A program made the translations under genes and the position numbers. Shown one piece after another: positions 56,259 to 64,000 of a DNA stretch of 64,000 nt. The stretch is from Symmachiella macrocystis. Lineage in GTDB: Bacteria > Planctomycetota > Planctomycetia > Planctomycetales > Planctomycetaceae. Under the pieces are notes generated by a model, which saw only the letters and a program-made list of their open reading frames with translations, was not told where the DNA came from and did not search any database. The stretch's first letter is position 1; the number at the start of each line of letters is the position of its first letter. The stretch lies in NCBI RefSeq assembly GCF_007860075.1, contig NZ_SJPP01000004.1, positions 1 through 64,000 of the forward strand. The letters run 5' to 3'.

Positions 56259-58693
56259 TGCTGAAGGTCTCCTTGTTGGGCCCAAGAACGTAACTGTGGC
56301 GTTCGCAGATGCTGAATGGCGTTTCTGCAAGCATGGGCCGTTTGGTCACGATCGGTGGTTTGTAAAGTCGCGGGAGCATACAGAGTACGCTCCAAGATAT
56401 TGATAAAAAACGATAATTGATTTCTTGATTTTTCCGACAGTCCTTCGGAGCGATCGAGGTACCATTGACGAACAGTCACTGTCGCCGGGCGCGGCAATCC
56501 CGCCAGCCAGGAGCGATACTCCAACATGTACAGGGTGGCTCGAATTCTGTGGATCGGATGCCCCCAACGCCAAAGCCGGATTAAGCTGATGAAGCCCCAA
56601 TCGAGCCAAGTGAATCGGGTGTACCAAATACTAAAAAGTACCAATCCCCCACTGAGAAGCAGCACAACATTCGCTTTCAACCAGCTCAGCATGGCAGCCG
56701 CGAGCTGAGCGAATTGTTGCTTCCAGGTCAAAACTTCCGGCGGAGGTTCGTAGCCGGGTGTCGGTTCTATAGCGACCCACTTGGAGCCACCGACTCCGAC
56801 TTCCGCCCAAGCATGAACGTCCTCCGGTAAGACGATGGTCTGCCCTCCGGCTCGATCGTAATTTTGGGGATCAGCATAGAATCCGGTGACGAGCCGGGTC
56901 GGATATCCTTGTGAGCGGAGCATGACGGCTGCAGTGGTGGCAAACAAATAATCCGGGCCGCGCCCCGCATTCAGAAAATGGCTCACCACATCGTCGCTCG
57001 CTTCCGGAACTGTTGCGAGAGAATCACGTGTGAATTCCGATCTCAAGTGCGAAACGATCGCTTCCACTTGCTGCCAACCTCGGGGGACCCCCTTGGTCCA
57101 CTCCGCGGCGAGCGTGGCCGCCTTTTGGCTCTGAGGAGGAATTTCCAGATGCCGCTTCATGGTTGTAGACGTGATCGCTGCCCATGAATTTTGTTGATCT
57201 TCACGGAATTGCCGCGGTGTCCGAAAGCTCTCAGTGAAGTCCAACTCGCGTAAGCTGGTGAGATTCACCTTGGCGGATTGGGTATAGAGCACTGTCAATT
57301 GCGGGATCAAGTCGCGTTGAGGCAGCTCCACGACACCATCTGTCGACCAGCCGTAGAAATCCACGAGGTCGATCTTGTCGATATGCACAGCTGTGATTTG
57401 GGGAGGAGAGGGGACACGTTTAGTCTTGAGGTTAATTAATTTCACACCATGAGTTTCCAGACCACCCGGAATGGCAAAGTTGGCTGCGGGTTGTACTTGC
57501 ACCCATGGCTTCTCATCTTGTCTCTGAAGTGAGAGATTGGAATGATTTAATTTTTCGTTGGAATGCTCCCAGTCACGACCGTTGAAGGTGTCGAACCGCT
57601 CGATCGCCAAGTGCAGTGGTACACGACCGACGACATGCAATAAAGCCGGGGCTTTGCGATCTTTGAGATCCGATTTGGTTCGCTCGACCATTCGCCGAAC
57701 AGTGGAAAATTCTTTGCCACTACGTTCCGTTTTTGCAGTGCGTTGGTGCGTGATTTTCATGTTGCCCTGCGGGAGCCCCATGGCACGCTCTCGTTTTTTG
57801 GGAGGTTTCAGCGGCTCACCGTATGCTTCATTCATCATGTCGTATAAAGAGGGCATTTCGGATTCGAGAAATAGGTCGCTTTCAACCGGTCCGAAACTGT
57901 TAGCGTCTTCTTGGGCAGCGACCATCGCGTCACCGTCACCGACTCCAGAACGTGCCAAATCATTGCTGTCGCTGTTTCCGCCAGAAGTCGGCATAAAACC
58001 GCCCAAAACGTATGTGGCCCCACCGGTCGTGCCGAAGAGCGCCGCCAGTAGCAGCAGTCCCCCTGCAACGCTCGCCAATACAGACGAACGGACCGGTAGG
58101 CAGCGGTCGGAACGGTGTGAGGCGTAAGTATTGCTGACTCGCTCCCAATAACGGGCCATGAGCCACCACAGCATCATCACACCGAATAATCCCGCCAGAA
58201 CAAAAACTACAGGCTGCGAACAAATGATTAGGACATAAAGCGTCAGAAAACTGCTGATCAAACAAGCGACTTGTTGGCAGCGACGCCAATGCGAGTAAGC
58301 CGCAGTGATCAATCCGGCATTTTGGAGAGTCGTCAGCATCAGTATTTCCGGCGCCTCTCCCAATCCAATGGCGCGAGAAAAAAGCTCCGTGAGCATTGAC
58401 CACAACACCCAAGCGGTGATGATCACCGGGGCATATTGAATCAGCTTGTTCTTGGGGGATTGATCTTCACGGAGGAACCACCAAATGCCCCAGGGCAAAC
58501 CGGCTGATAGCAAGGCCGAGACGATTAACAAACTAACGGATCGCGTGGATTCAAAGCGGGGTATGAATAGGGCGATGGCGGCCACAGTTGCTAGCAACAG
58601 GGTCCCGAATTCCGACGTGTGTTTGGATAACGGTTGCACGTGCGACCGCGGCACTGGAGAGGCGCTAGCTTTAATTGACTGACCAGTTGTCAT
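56255..58693 (-). CDS. Transglutaminase-like membrane protein lacking the catalytic Cys
   Basis: 812 residues from ATG 58693, overlapping the DUF58 gene by 23 bases. The N-terminal half has several membrane helices (DUF3488-like), followed by a large outside domain with HLAIERFDTFNGRDWEHSNE. The transglutaminase core spans about 540-620: GPDYLFATTAAVMLRSQGYP and EDVHAWAEVGVGGSKW, then AIEPTPGY. In active members the first motif reads G-x-C-x-x-FA; here Asp stands in the Cys place, and the Asp of DPTP is Glu. The His is kept. So it is probably inactive as a transglutaminase or protease and may bind peptides. A C-terminal helix and cytoplasmic DUF4129-like tail follow. Confidence 0.88.
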   Translation of the reverse strand: MTTGQSIKASASPVPRSHVQPLSKHTSEFGTLLLATVAAIALFIPRFESTRSVSLLIVSALLSAGLPWGIWWFLREDQSPKNKLIQYAPVIITAWVLWSMLTELFSRAIGLGEAPEILMLTTLQNAGLITAAYSHWRRCQQVACLISSFLTLYVLIICSQPVVFVLAGLFGVMMLWWLMARYWERVSNTYASHRSDRCLPVRSSVLASVAGGLLLLAALFGTTGGATYVLGGFMPTSGGNSDSNDLARSGVGDGDAMVAAQEDANSFGPVESDLFLESEMPSLYDMMNEAYGEPLKPPKKRERAMGLPQGNMKITHQRTAKTERSGKEFSTVRRMVERTKSDLKDRKAPALLHVVGRVPLHLAIERFDTFNGRDWEHSNEKLNHSNLSLQRQDEKPWVQVQPAANFAIPGGLETHGVKLINLKTKRVPSPPQITAVHIDKIDLVDFYGWSTDGVVELPQRDLIPQLTVLYTQSAKVNLTSLRELDFTESFRTPRQFREDQQNSWAAITSTTMKRHLEIPPQSQKAATLAAEWTKGVPRGWQQVEAIVSHLRSEFTRDSLATVPEASDDVVSHFLNAGRGPDYLFATTAAVMLRSQGYPTRLVTGFYADPQNYDRAGGQTIVLPEDVHAWAEVGVGGSKWVAIEPTPGYEPPPEVLTWKQQFAQLAAAMLSWLKANVVLLLSGGLVLFSIWYTRFTWLDWGFISLIRLWRWGHPIHRIRATLYMLEYRSWLAGLPRPATVTVRQWYLDRSEGLSEKSRNQLSFFINILERTLYAPATLQTTDRDQTAHACRNAIQHLRTPQLRSWAQQGDLQQ

Positions 58694-60017
58694 GGCATTG
58701 CCTTTCCCATTGATGTCGAAGTTGTTGGGAGGTGTCCTCAGAGATGTCGATCCACATCCAAGGTTTGGTACTTCGGACAGCGGATTGTGGTGTTTCAGCG
58801 CGGTTGAAATCGTAAGGTGGAGTTTGCCCATGGTTTTGCGGAGTTGATCCTGGATCCAAAACGATCACGTGAAATGAAGCGATTTCGCCCAGCCATGATG
58901 ACCTGCCGAGACGTTCCCAGCCGGCAACGGTTGTCACGAAGAGAGTCATTTGAGCTCGGTCACCGGTGCTGACGGTAATGCTTCCTTTTGGTGCAGCAGG
59001 CAAGGGTGTGTAACGAGCCAAGCGATCATTGATTTGTTGGATGGCGGCGGTGGCGGCGGGAACTGCTTGACGCTCGTCATTGAGTTCACAACTCAAATCA
59101 CAAGCGTGGCCATGAAACTCTTGGCAGAGGCTGGCTACAGTCCTCAGACCCCAGTCGAGTAATATTCGATCTTGGGGGGTCTGATCAGCAAACGCCCAAG
59201 GATCAAGTGTCACGACAATCATCTGCCGCGAGGCTGTCTGACGCTCACAGACAATCAATCTGTCTCGACGAGCCGTTTGCGTCCAATGAATCCTCCTCAG
59301 CGAATCCCCTTCTCGATAATCGCGAGCGGAGAGAATATCACCGTCGTGGCCCGCTCTATCCACAAAGGCTCCGACCGCCGAGAGTCGCTCTCCTTGAAGT
59401 AGCGGCAACGATTTCAAATCGACGCAACGAGGCCAAACGATCAACTGTTCGTTCAAGGCAATCGGCTGATGGGCCTGCCACAAACCGAAAGGAAATCCCG
59501 TGCCCAATAACGGTGCCTGTAACGGATAGACTCCACGTCGAGGAGGTACATACTCAAACGTGAATTGGGTTTTAGACCAACCGCTGACACTGGCCAAAGC
59601 CGTTGTCGCGGTTTCGCTTTGGATTTCACCGGCGCTTTCGAAGAAACCTCGTTCAACCAACAGTCCCCAGACCGCCCAAGGCCAACGGTTGGTTACAACG
59701 AGTGTGACCTGTATCGAATCCTGTTCGCGACAGCGGCGTCGATCAAACTCGATTTCGGCCGTCAATCCCCGCATGGCCAACCAAGGCCATGCGACACCCA
59801 ACGCAGTCACCAACGAAACGACTCCACAGACGAACCAGCCTTGTGGAACCGCAAAGAGACCAATGACCGCCGATGCGATCGCAGCTAGCACAAACCAGCC
59901 GATCGGTTGCTTCAGCCAGTAGACATATTTGTTTGCCCATGGACAATAATCGTAGTTCCCGACCGCCATAATACGGTCGGTGATCTTTGATAGAAATTCC
60001 GACAGATTTCGTTTCAT
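58671..60017 (-). CDS. DUF58 (VWA-like) membrane protein
   Basis: 448 residues from ATG 60017. Two membrane helices lie near 36-80 (GWFVLAAIASAVIGLFAV and WFVCGVVSLVTALGVAWPWL). A beta domain follows and then the DUF58 signature ARDYREGDSLRRIHWTQTAR, then RDRLIVCERQ. DUF58 proteins pair with MoxR ATPases and transglutaminase-like proteins. First gene of the operon, 103 bp after the metal permease gene on the same strand. Confidence 0.9.
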   Translation of the reverse strand: MKRNLSEFLSKITDRIMAVGNYDYCPWANKYVYWLKQPIGWFVLAAIASAVIGLFAVPQGWFVCGVVSLVTALGVAWPWLAMRGLTAEIEFDRRRCREQDSIQVTLVVTNRWPWAVWGLLVERGFFESAGEIQSETATTALASVSGWSKTQFTFEYVPPRRGVYPLQAPLLGTGFPFGLWQAHQPIALNEQLIVWPRCVDLKSLPLLQGERLSAVGAFVDRAGHDGDILSARDYREGDSLRRIHWTQTARRDRLIVCERQTASRQMIVVTLDPWAFADQTPQDRILLDWGLRTVASLCQEFHGHACDLSCELNDERQAVPAATAAIQQINDRLARYTPLPAAPKGSITVSTGDRAQMTLFVTTVAGWERLGRSSWLGEIASFHVIVLDPGSTPQNHGQTPPYDFNRAETPQSAVRSTKPWMWIDISEDTSQQLRHQWERQCHDNWSVN

Positions 60018-60119
60018 TCGGATTCCTTCAGAATTTAGCAAGCAGCCTGAAACCGGCCGACCGGCTCATAAATTTTTTAAACAGCATCGGGTCGGAAGTG
60101 GAAAGATTTTGTTGTAAAA

Positions 60120-61736
60120 CTAATTCAACCCAATCATGCGAAATTCCGAGCGACATTTTCTGTAAGTTTTTTCGACGTAGGTGATCATGGTTCGCGCTTC
60201 TTGAAAACGGCCTGCCACCACATAATCCTCCAAAGTGTCGAGACTGTAGAGAACCTCCTCCACACTCTCTTTCTGAGCCTCGGTCGGCTCTTGCCAGCGG
60301 ATCAAGACGCTCGTTGTCAGTTTCTCTGCATGACTGCGTAATTGTTCCAAACGACGTCGAGACTCGCGTACGTCCTGATCTCGAACGGCGTCATACGCGC
60401 TGATGCGAATATTGCTCATGTCGTCGAACAAATCATCGGAGGGTGGGTAATATAAAAATAGACCGACGATTCCCAAGACGATCGAGCAAACCGCTCCTAC
60501 GAAATAGAGCTGCAACGGTGTTAATCTGGGGTTCCAGGGAGAATAAGCAGTCGTAGCGATCTCTTCTTGGTCATTGCGCAGGAGATGCTCGATGCTCACT
60601 CGATCCCCCAGGAGTCTTAAGACGATTCCCAGCAGGGCCAACAATATAAACAGTCCCAAACCACAGATTTGATCGATCGTGATTTTTCGAGTGACTTCCG
60701 CCCAGACCCAACCGATATTCGATTGATAATCACTGACAAGCGCTAGCCGTGTGAAGGGGTCGAACGCGTGCGTATGATCAGCGACAGTGGCGTTTCCGCT
60801 GATGATCGTGCGGTCTGCCGTTAATCCGATCGCTAACGTCGCTCCGATCAACAGTGAGACAAACAACAGCAGCGACTTCATTCCGTAATCACGGCGGAGC
60901 CAATTCGCGACACCCACGTTGGCTCCCGCTCCGAGAATGATGAGGGCAAAGGCCGCGCCCAAAGAGTAACCGTCCCGCACGATGTGCCCGAAATGCATCA
61001 TGACCTCAGTTGGGGTCACGTATACGGGAATCGCTACCAAACCCATGATGACCGGCGCGAAAACGTTGTCGCGCGTCAACCCCGTCTGCAAAACGCCGTG
61101 CGGCAAAAATGCTCCCAAGAATCCGACAGCCAGCAATGCTAAGCCGTAATCGATCGCAGCCGGTCCCACCAATGACCGAGCCGTCGTGCTGCCCATCACA
61201 GCCAGGCGATCAATACTGCGGCGGGGCGCTTGCTCAAGATCTTCCGGATCAATGTCCTGTTTTTCGGAAACGACGCGATTCCAGATCAAGCCAATCCCGA
61301 CGGAAACCACGAATGTGCCCACCGCAAAATACAACAACATCACAGGAGCGATGTGACTCAGCCCGTAGACAATCGACACGGGGTTGAGCACAGGGGCCAC
61401 CAGTACAAAACTCAACACTGTTCCGCTTGGTACCCCTGCGCGACGGAGTTCTCGAGCTACCGGCAACGCTCCTAATGAACAAATCGGCAAAAGGACACCC
61501 ATGGCCCAAGCACGAAACGGGCCTGTCCAATGCCCGACGCCTAGCAAGCTCCGCACGCGTTGGGCTCCCACCAAACCACGTAATATTCCGGCTGCTAAAA
61601 CACCCGCGACCAGAAACGGTGCTGCATCAACCATGGCCTCGGTGATTCTCAGCACCGCACTCCAAAAGGTTGTATTGAAGTCAGTCAGAAAGCCGCGATA
61701 GCCGGCTCCGTCTGCAAAAATTGGCAGGAAAAACAT
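60120..61736 (-). CDS. Predicted permease (DUF318/YraQ, SO_0444-like heavy-metal efflux family)
   Basis: 538 residues. The permease body of about 8-10 helices has two related halves; the typical motif FRAWAMGVLLPICSLGALPV lies near 70-90, with VAPVLNPVSIVYG and a second AIPVYVTPTEVMMHFGHIV. Members of PF03773 export arsenic or organoarsenic, copper or zinc. After the last helix (SIVLGIVGLFLYYP) there is a roughly 100-residue soluble tail (DVRESRRRLEQLRSHAEKLT ... VLYSLDTLEDYVVAGRFQEA) that is helical and may sense or dimerise. Its start abuts the stop of the His-rich lipoprotein gene at 3 bp, so both belong to one transcript and likely serve the same metal. Confidence 0.82.
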   Translation of the reverse strand: MFFLPIFADGAGYRGFLTDFNTTFWSAVLRITEAMVDAAPFLVAGVLAAGILRGLVGAQRVRSLLGVGHWTGPFRAWAMGVLLPICSLGALPVARELRRAGVPSGTVLSFVLVAPVLNPVSIVYGLSHIAPVMLLYFAVGTFVVSVGIGLIWNRVVSEKQDIDPEDLEQAPRRSIDRLAVMGSTTARSLVGPAAIDYGLALLAVGFLGAFLPHGVLQTGLTRDNVFAPVIMGLVAIPVYVTPTEVMMHFGHIVRDGYSLGAAFALIILGAGANVGVANWLRRDYGMKSLLLFVSLLIGATLAIGLTADRTIISGNATVADHTHAFDPFTRLALVSDYQSNIGWVWAEVTRKITIDQICGLGLFILLALLGIVLRLLGDRVSIEHLLRNDQEEIATTAYSPWNPRLTPLQLYFVGAVCSIVLGIVGLFLYYPPSDDLFDDMSNIRISAYDAVRDQDVRESRRRLEQLRSHAEKLTTSVLIRWQEPTEAQKESVEEVLYSLDTLEDYVVAGRFQEARTMITYVEKTYRKCRSEFRMIGLN

Positions 61737-61738
61737 GG

Positions 61739-62353
61739 TTACTTCTCATCCTGTTGGTGATGCTCATGTTCGCTCTCTGAGTCTGTACCCTGACGTGTGA
61801 TTGAGAAGCTGAAGTTCATCCGTTCTTGGCCCACCTTTAACTTGGGAATCACAATCATTAATTCTTCAGCATCGGGATAGACATCATTAAGATTTGCGGA
61901 AAACTTTAAGGGCTGACCATCGATGTCTTCAGCGGCAAAGCGAATCTCTTTGGACGTTGGCCGCTTCTCACTGACTGCGTCCACTAATGCAACAATCTCG
62001 CGGGTATCGGGTCGATAATCTTCAAGACCGCTGTGGTCAGATTCTCTCGCCAAGAAGAATTGAACCTCCCCGGCATGCAGCGGCATGACCTCCGCGAAAT
62101 AATGTCTCGCCCCATCTTTATTGTGTGTATGACCAACTTCGACCAGCTCACCGCCGTGGAGCGGTTGGGCTTTGCTGTGATCATGGGCATGTGAGTGTAA
62201 TCCGTGATGATCTTCGTTGTGGCTATGGTCTTCAGGGACAGGCTGAGAAGTGGATTCTCCGTTCTGGTTAGTCTCATCGGCCGCTGTCCCACATCCGCAA
62301 ACGCTGCCGCACAATGCGATGATCATGCTCAGCTGAAACGTCAACGCGCGCAT
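61739..62353 (-). CDS. His-rich predicted lipoprotein, metal-binding
   Basis: 204 residues. The leader ALTFQLSMIIALCGSVCGCG ends in a lipobox-like VCGC, so Cys is likely lipidated. Residues 40-75 form a His/Asp cluster (DHSHNEDHHGLHSHAHDHSK) suited to bind Zn, Cu or Ni. The remainder (PLHGGELVEVGHTHNKDGAR, HYFAEVMPLHAGEVQFFLA) resembles small planctomycete proteins with a PHGG-type motif linked with metal efflux. It precedes the permease with 3 bp spacing. It may deliver metal to or from the permease in the periplasm. Confidence 0.75.
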   Translation of the reverse strand: MRALTFQLSMIIALCGSVCGCGTAADETNQNGESTSQPVPEDHSHNEDHHGLHSHAHDHSKAQPLHGGELVEVGHTHNKDGARHYFAEVMPLHAGEVQFFLARESDHSGLEDYRPDTREIVALVDAVSEKRPTSKEIRFAAEDIDGQPLKFSANLNDVYPDAEELMIVIPKLKVGQERMNFSFSITRQGTDSESEHEHHQQDEK

Positions 62354-62671
62354 TATTCCTGCCTTTCTGGATCAAAATAACTCTGAACCTCTCACGCTCG
62401 CGCTACGAAGAGCGGGATTCATCGAATGACTCTATAGTGAATACAAGCACGGCCTTTGCGGCAGCATTCGCCGGACGTAAGTCGATGCAATTGCCGGGTC
62501 TTGTTGGTTAAACATGACAACACGATCTGCACAGCGACGCCGTCTTCCCAAGCTGAGCTTGGACGCAATCCGTATTCGGATTGACATCAACGAAATGAAT
62601 CAGTTGCGCAATGAAGCACCGCAGAGTAAAGCTGCTGCAAAACCGGCGATGCTGAGCAACTGCGATTCAAC
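62354..62671. other. Intergenic stretch
   Basis: No gene seen. Probable promoter region of the His-rich lipoprotein/permease unit; no metal-responsive operator (such as a clear CopY or Fur box) could be picked out. Confidence 0.35.
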
Positions 62672-63127
62672 TTAGTCGCGTGCTGCTAGAGAGCAACATG
62701 GCGGAGCACGGGACCGGCTGAAGGCCGGTTTGAAAAGCGGGCGTTTCGGCTGGGCAAGACCATCCGTGAAATGCACAAGGCCGAAAGCCGATGAGAGGGT
62801 GACTATTGTGCACAGGCTCTGCGACTGGCAAAGCAGCTTACAGATGGCACAGTCAGAAGGATCGTGCTTCTTCGGGGTGGGCGTAGGCGTATTTCTCGGA
62901 TTTTCGCTCGCATGGTGTTCGTGCCCATGACTGTGTGTGTGAGCATGCGATTTGGTGTGAGCGTGGCTGTGGCAGCATGTCGAACTGGAATGCTCACAGC
63001 TTGCCTCACACTGACTGCATTCCCCCGACGAGCAGTGCAAATCATGCAACGCATTGCCGCACGTGACTTGCAAGAGAAACGCCAGCATCGCTGCGAGGGT
63101 CACAAATTGTCGAACAAAGTGTACCAA
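62672..63127 (-). CDS. Secreted His/Cys-rich protein, DUF2946-like
   Basis: 151 residues if it starts at TTG 63127, which has GAAGG six bases upstream; an in-frame stop lies two codons above, and the next ATG (codon 14) would leave only part of the leader. Signal peptide: FVTLAAMLAFLLQVTCGNAL. Then Cys-rich (CSSGECSQCEASCEHSSSTC) and His-rich (HSHAHTKSHAHTHSHGHEHH) tracts, then SDCAICKLLCQSQSLC and the terminal RAPP, characteristic of DUF2946-type proteins. Likely binds a soft metal such as Cu or Zn outside the cytoplasm; it belongs with the permease set. Confidence 0.7.
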   Translation of the reverse strand: MVHFVRQFVTLAAMLAFLLQVTCGNALHDLHCSSGECSQCEASCEHSSSTCCHSHAHTKSHAHTHSHGHEHHASENPRNTPTPTPKKHDPSDCAICKLLCQSQSLCTIVTLSSAFGLVHFTDGLAQPKRPLFKPAFSRSRAPPCCSLAARD

Positions 63128-63912
63128 GATTTACCTTCGAACCAGGACACTCTAACAGCGAGATGGAAAACAGAGAGGTGAAAATGCCCAATAACTCCAT
63201 TATCAATGGTACGCTGGCAACAGTCAATGCGTTTGAAGTGTATTTGCAGATATTGTGCAAAAGCAGCCGTTTCGAAGATACGGCCGGTTTATGCCGCCGA
63301 AACCTCTCGCCTCGTAGAACGAGCACTTACGGCGAGACCTGAGCCGTCATAGGGTATCGGCGGCCTTCAACCTCTGGGGGAAATCAGGCGATTCGTCGAC
63401 CATTTGCGCAGCCTCGCCTTAAACGATCGACGCCCGATCCCGGTCCAGGCCGCCACAGCCCCCGCTTTGGGGCAATTTCTTGTTGGAAAGTCAGATTCGT
63501 CAACGTAAAGTCCCCTTAGTCACACTGACAATCGCCGTCACTCTGCGGGGGGCCGACTCCGCGACAGCCCTGCTTTAACGGTGCGGGCGCGATGTAAGGT
63601 GCCCCTGCGCATTTGCGGCTGCGATTTTGAACGGTCCGCCTTGTGCGTCCGACGGCAACGTGGAATCGCTCCCGATCAAGGCTATCGCGCGTCAACTGTA
63701 AGGCGGGAGGGATGAACCAGCCGAGGCCTTCGAAGCCGCAGGAGGGCCACGCTGGCCGGTATGCGATCAATCGAGATCTAGCGAATGACCACTGTCCAGC
63801 TCAAGAATCCGGCAATGTCCAAAAAAGCATCCGCGTTCTCCTCGAATGATAATGGATTGTTGCTATGATTAGGCTGATTCCTTTCCATTCTAACCGCGAG
63901 TATTCTTCGAAG
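63128..63912. other. Intergenic region before pyruvate carboxylase
   Basis: 785 bp with no recognisable gene. A minus-strand frame at 63516-63770 has no known motif or ribosome site. The region after 63840 is A/T-richer and presumably holds the promoter of the following gene. Confidence 0.4.
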
Positions 63913-64000
63913 ATGACTGAAATAAAGCGACTGTTAGCTGCAAATCGTAGTGAGATTGCCATCCGGATCTTTCGGAGTGCCCACGAGTTGGGGATCCAGA
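63913..64000 (+). CDS. pyc: Pyruvate carboxylase, N-terminal fragment (runs off the window)
   Basis: The first 29 codons begin with TEIKRLLAANRSEIAIRIF and go on with RSAHELGIQ, the conserved start of the biotin carboxylase domain. Ser in place of Gly in the ANR(G/S)EIA motif, and the pattern RSAHELGI, match pyruvate carboxylase better than acetyl-CoA carboxylase AccC. The enzyme makes oxaloacetate from pyruvate, HCO3- and ATP. The rest of the gene lies beyond the right edge. Confidence 0.75.
   Translation, partial: MTEIKRLLAANRSEIAIRIFRSAHELGIQ

Noticed and set aside
63516-63770. 84-codon minus-strand frame before pyruvate carboxylase
   Set aside because: No motif, ribosome site or plausible context; Pro/Arg/Cys-rich composition typical of chance frames in GC-rich DNA.

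Overview
The window looks like chromosomal DNA of a planctomycete (Planctomycetaceae-like). The evidence is three ECF sigma factor + Ser/Thr kinase modules, kinases fused to WD40 propellers, two PEP-CTERM proteins, a GAF/HisKA/REC/HPt hybrid kinase, secreted redox enzymes with Tat-like leaders, and multidomain secreted or membrane proteins of types common in that phylum. The genus cannot be fixed from the sequence. I saw no rRNA, CRISPR array, intact transposon or phage module, and no convincing tRNA.

Layout. 1-9.5 kb: a structured repeat, a DUF4091-like secreted protein, an ECF sigma factor and WD40 kinase (the kinase carries an in-frame stop), an MscS channel and a K+ channel-like protein. 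9.5-12.2 kb: a scrap zone with a truncated secreted-protein pseudogene, repeat fragments and a translationally coupled NAD(P)-binding protein/helical protein pair. 12.2-19 kb: a minus-strand block of GT2 glycosyltransferase, response regulator with a zinc-ribbon TackOD1-like output domain, HlyD-type adaptor and a BarA-like hybrid kinase, probably an exopolysaccharide or envelope signalling set. 19.6-22.8 kb: a secreted FAD oxidoreductase, a decayed HARE-HTH gene and a membrane-LRR protein.

22.9-29.8 kb is the most interesting part. A nucleotidyltransferase-fold protein, a TIGR04222-like membrane protein ending in a Gly/Cys tail, an MNIO (DUF692) oxidase and a partner protein lie head to tail on the minus strand. 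They are preceded on the same strand by a Tat-type TPP enzyme and a flavin amine oxidase. The tail plus the MNIO gene suggests post-translational cysteine modification of a membrane-anchored substrate.

29.9-35.1 kb holds a second sigma/kinase pair (the kinase has a Cache-like sensor), a second full repeat copy, a frameshifted orphan gene and a chimeric transposase-DUF4419 scrap. 35.2-40.2 kb holds an acyltransferase, a cytochrome c'-like protein, class I aldolase and GlgX. 40.8-53.1 kb is a plus-strand run: a third sigma/kinase pair (kinase + WD40 + VCBS), a PEP-CTERM protein, a beta-barrel-like secreted protein, a J-like/retropepsin protein and a zinc-ribbon/FGE-like/TPR/thioredoxin fusion. 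53.4-63.1 kb runs on the minus strand: an internally duplicated PEP-CTERM protein, an EF-hand remnant, a DUF58/transglutaminase-like/MoxR operon, and a metal-handling set of permease, His-rich lipoprotein and His/Cys-rich secreted protein. The right edge cuts into the start of pyruvate carboxylase.

A roughly 375-bp repeat with conserved hairpins occurs twice in full and at least three times as fragments, linking several of the rearranged spots. Family names come from motif recognition by eye; no database search was run.
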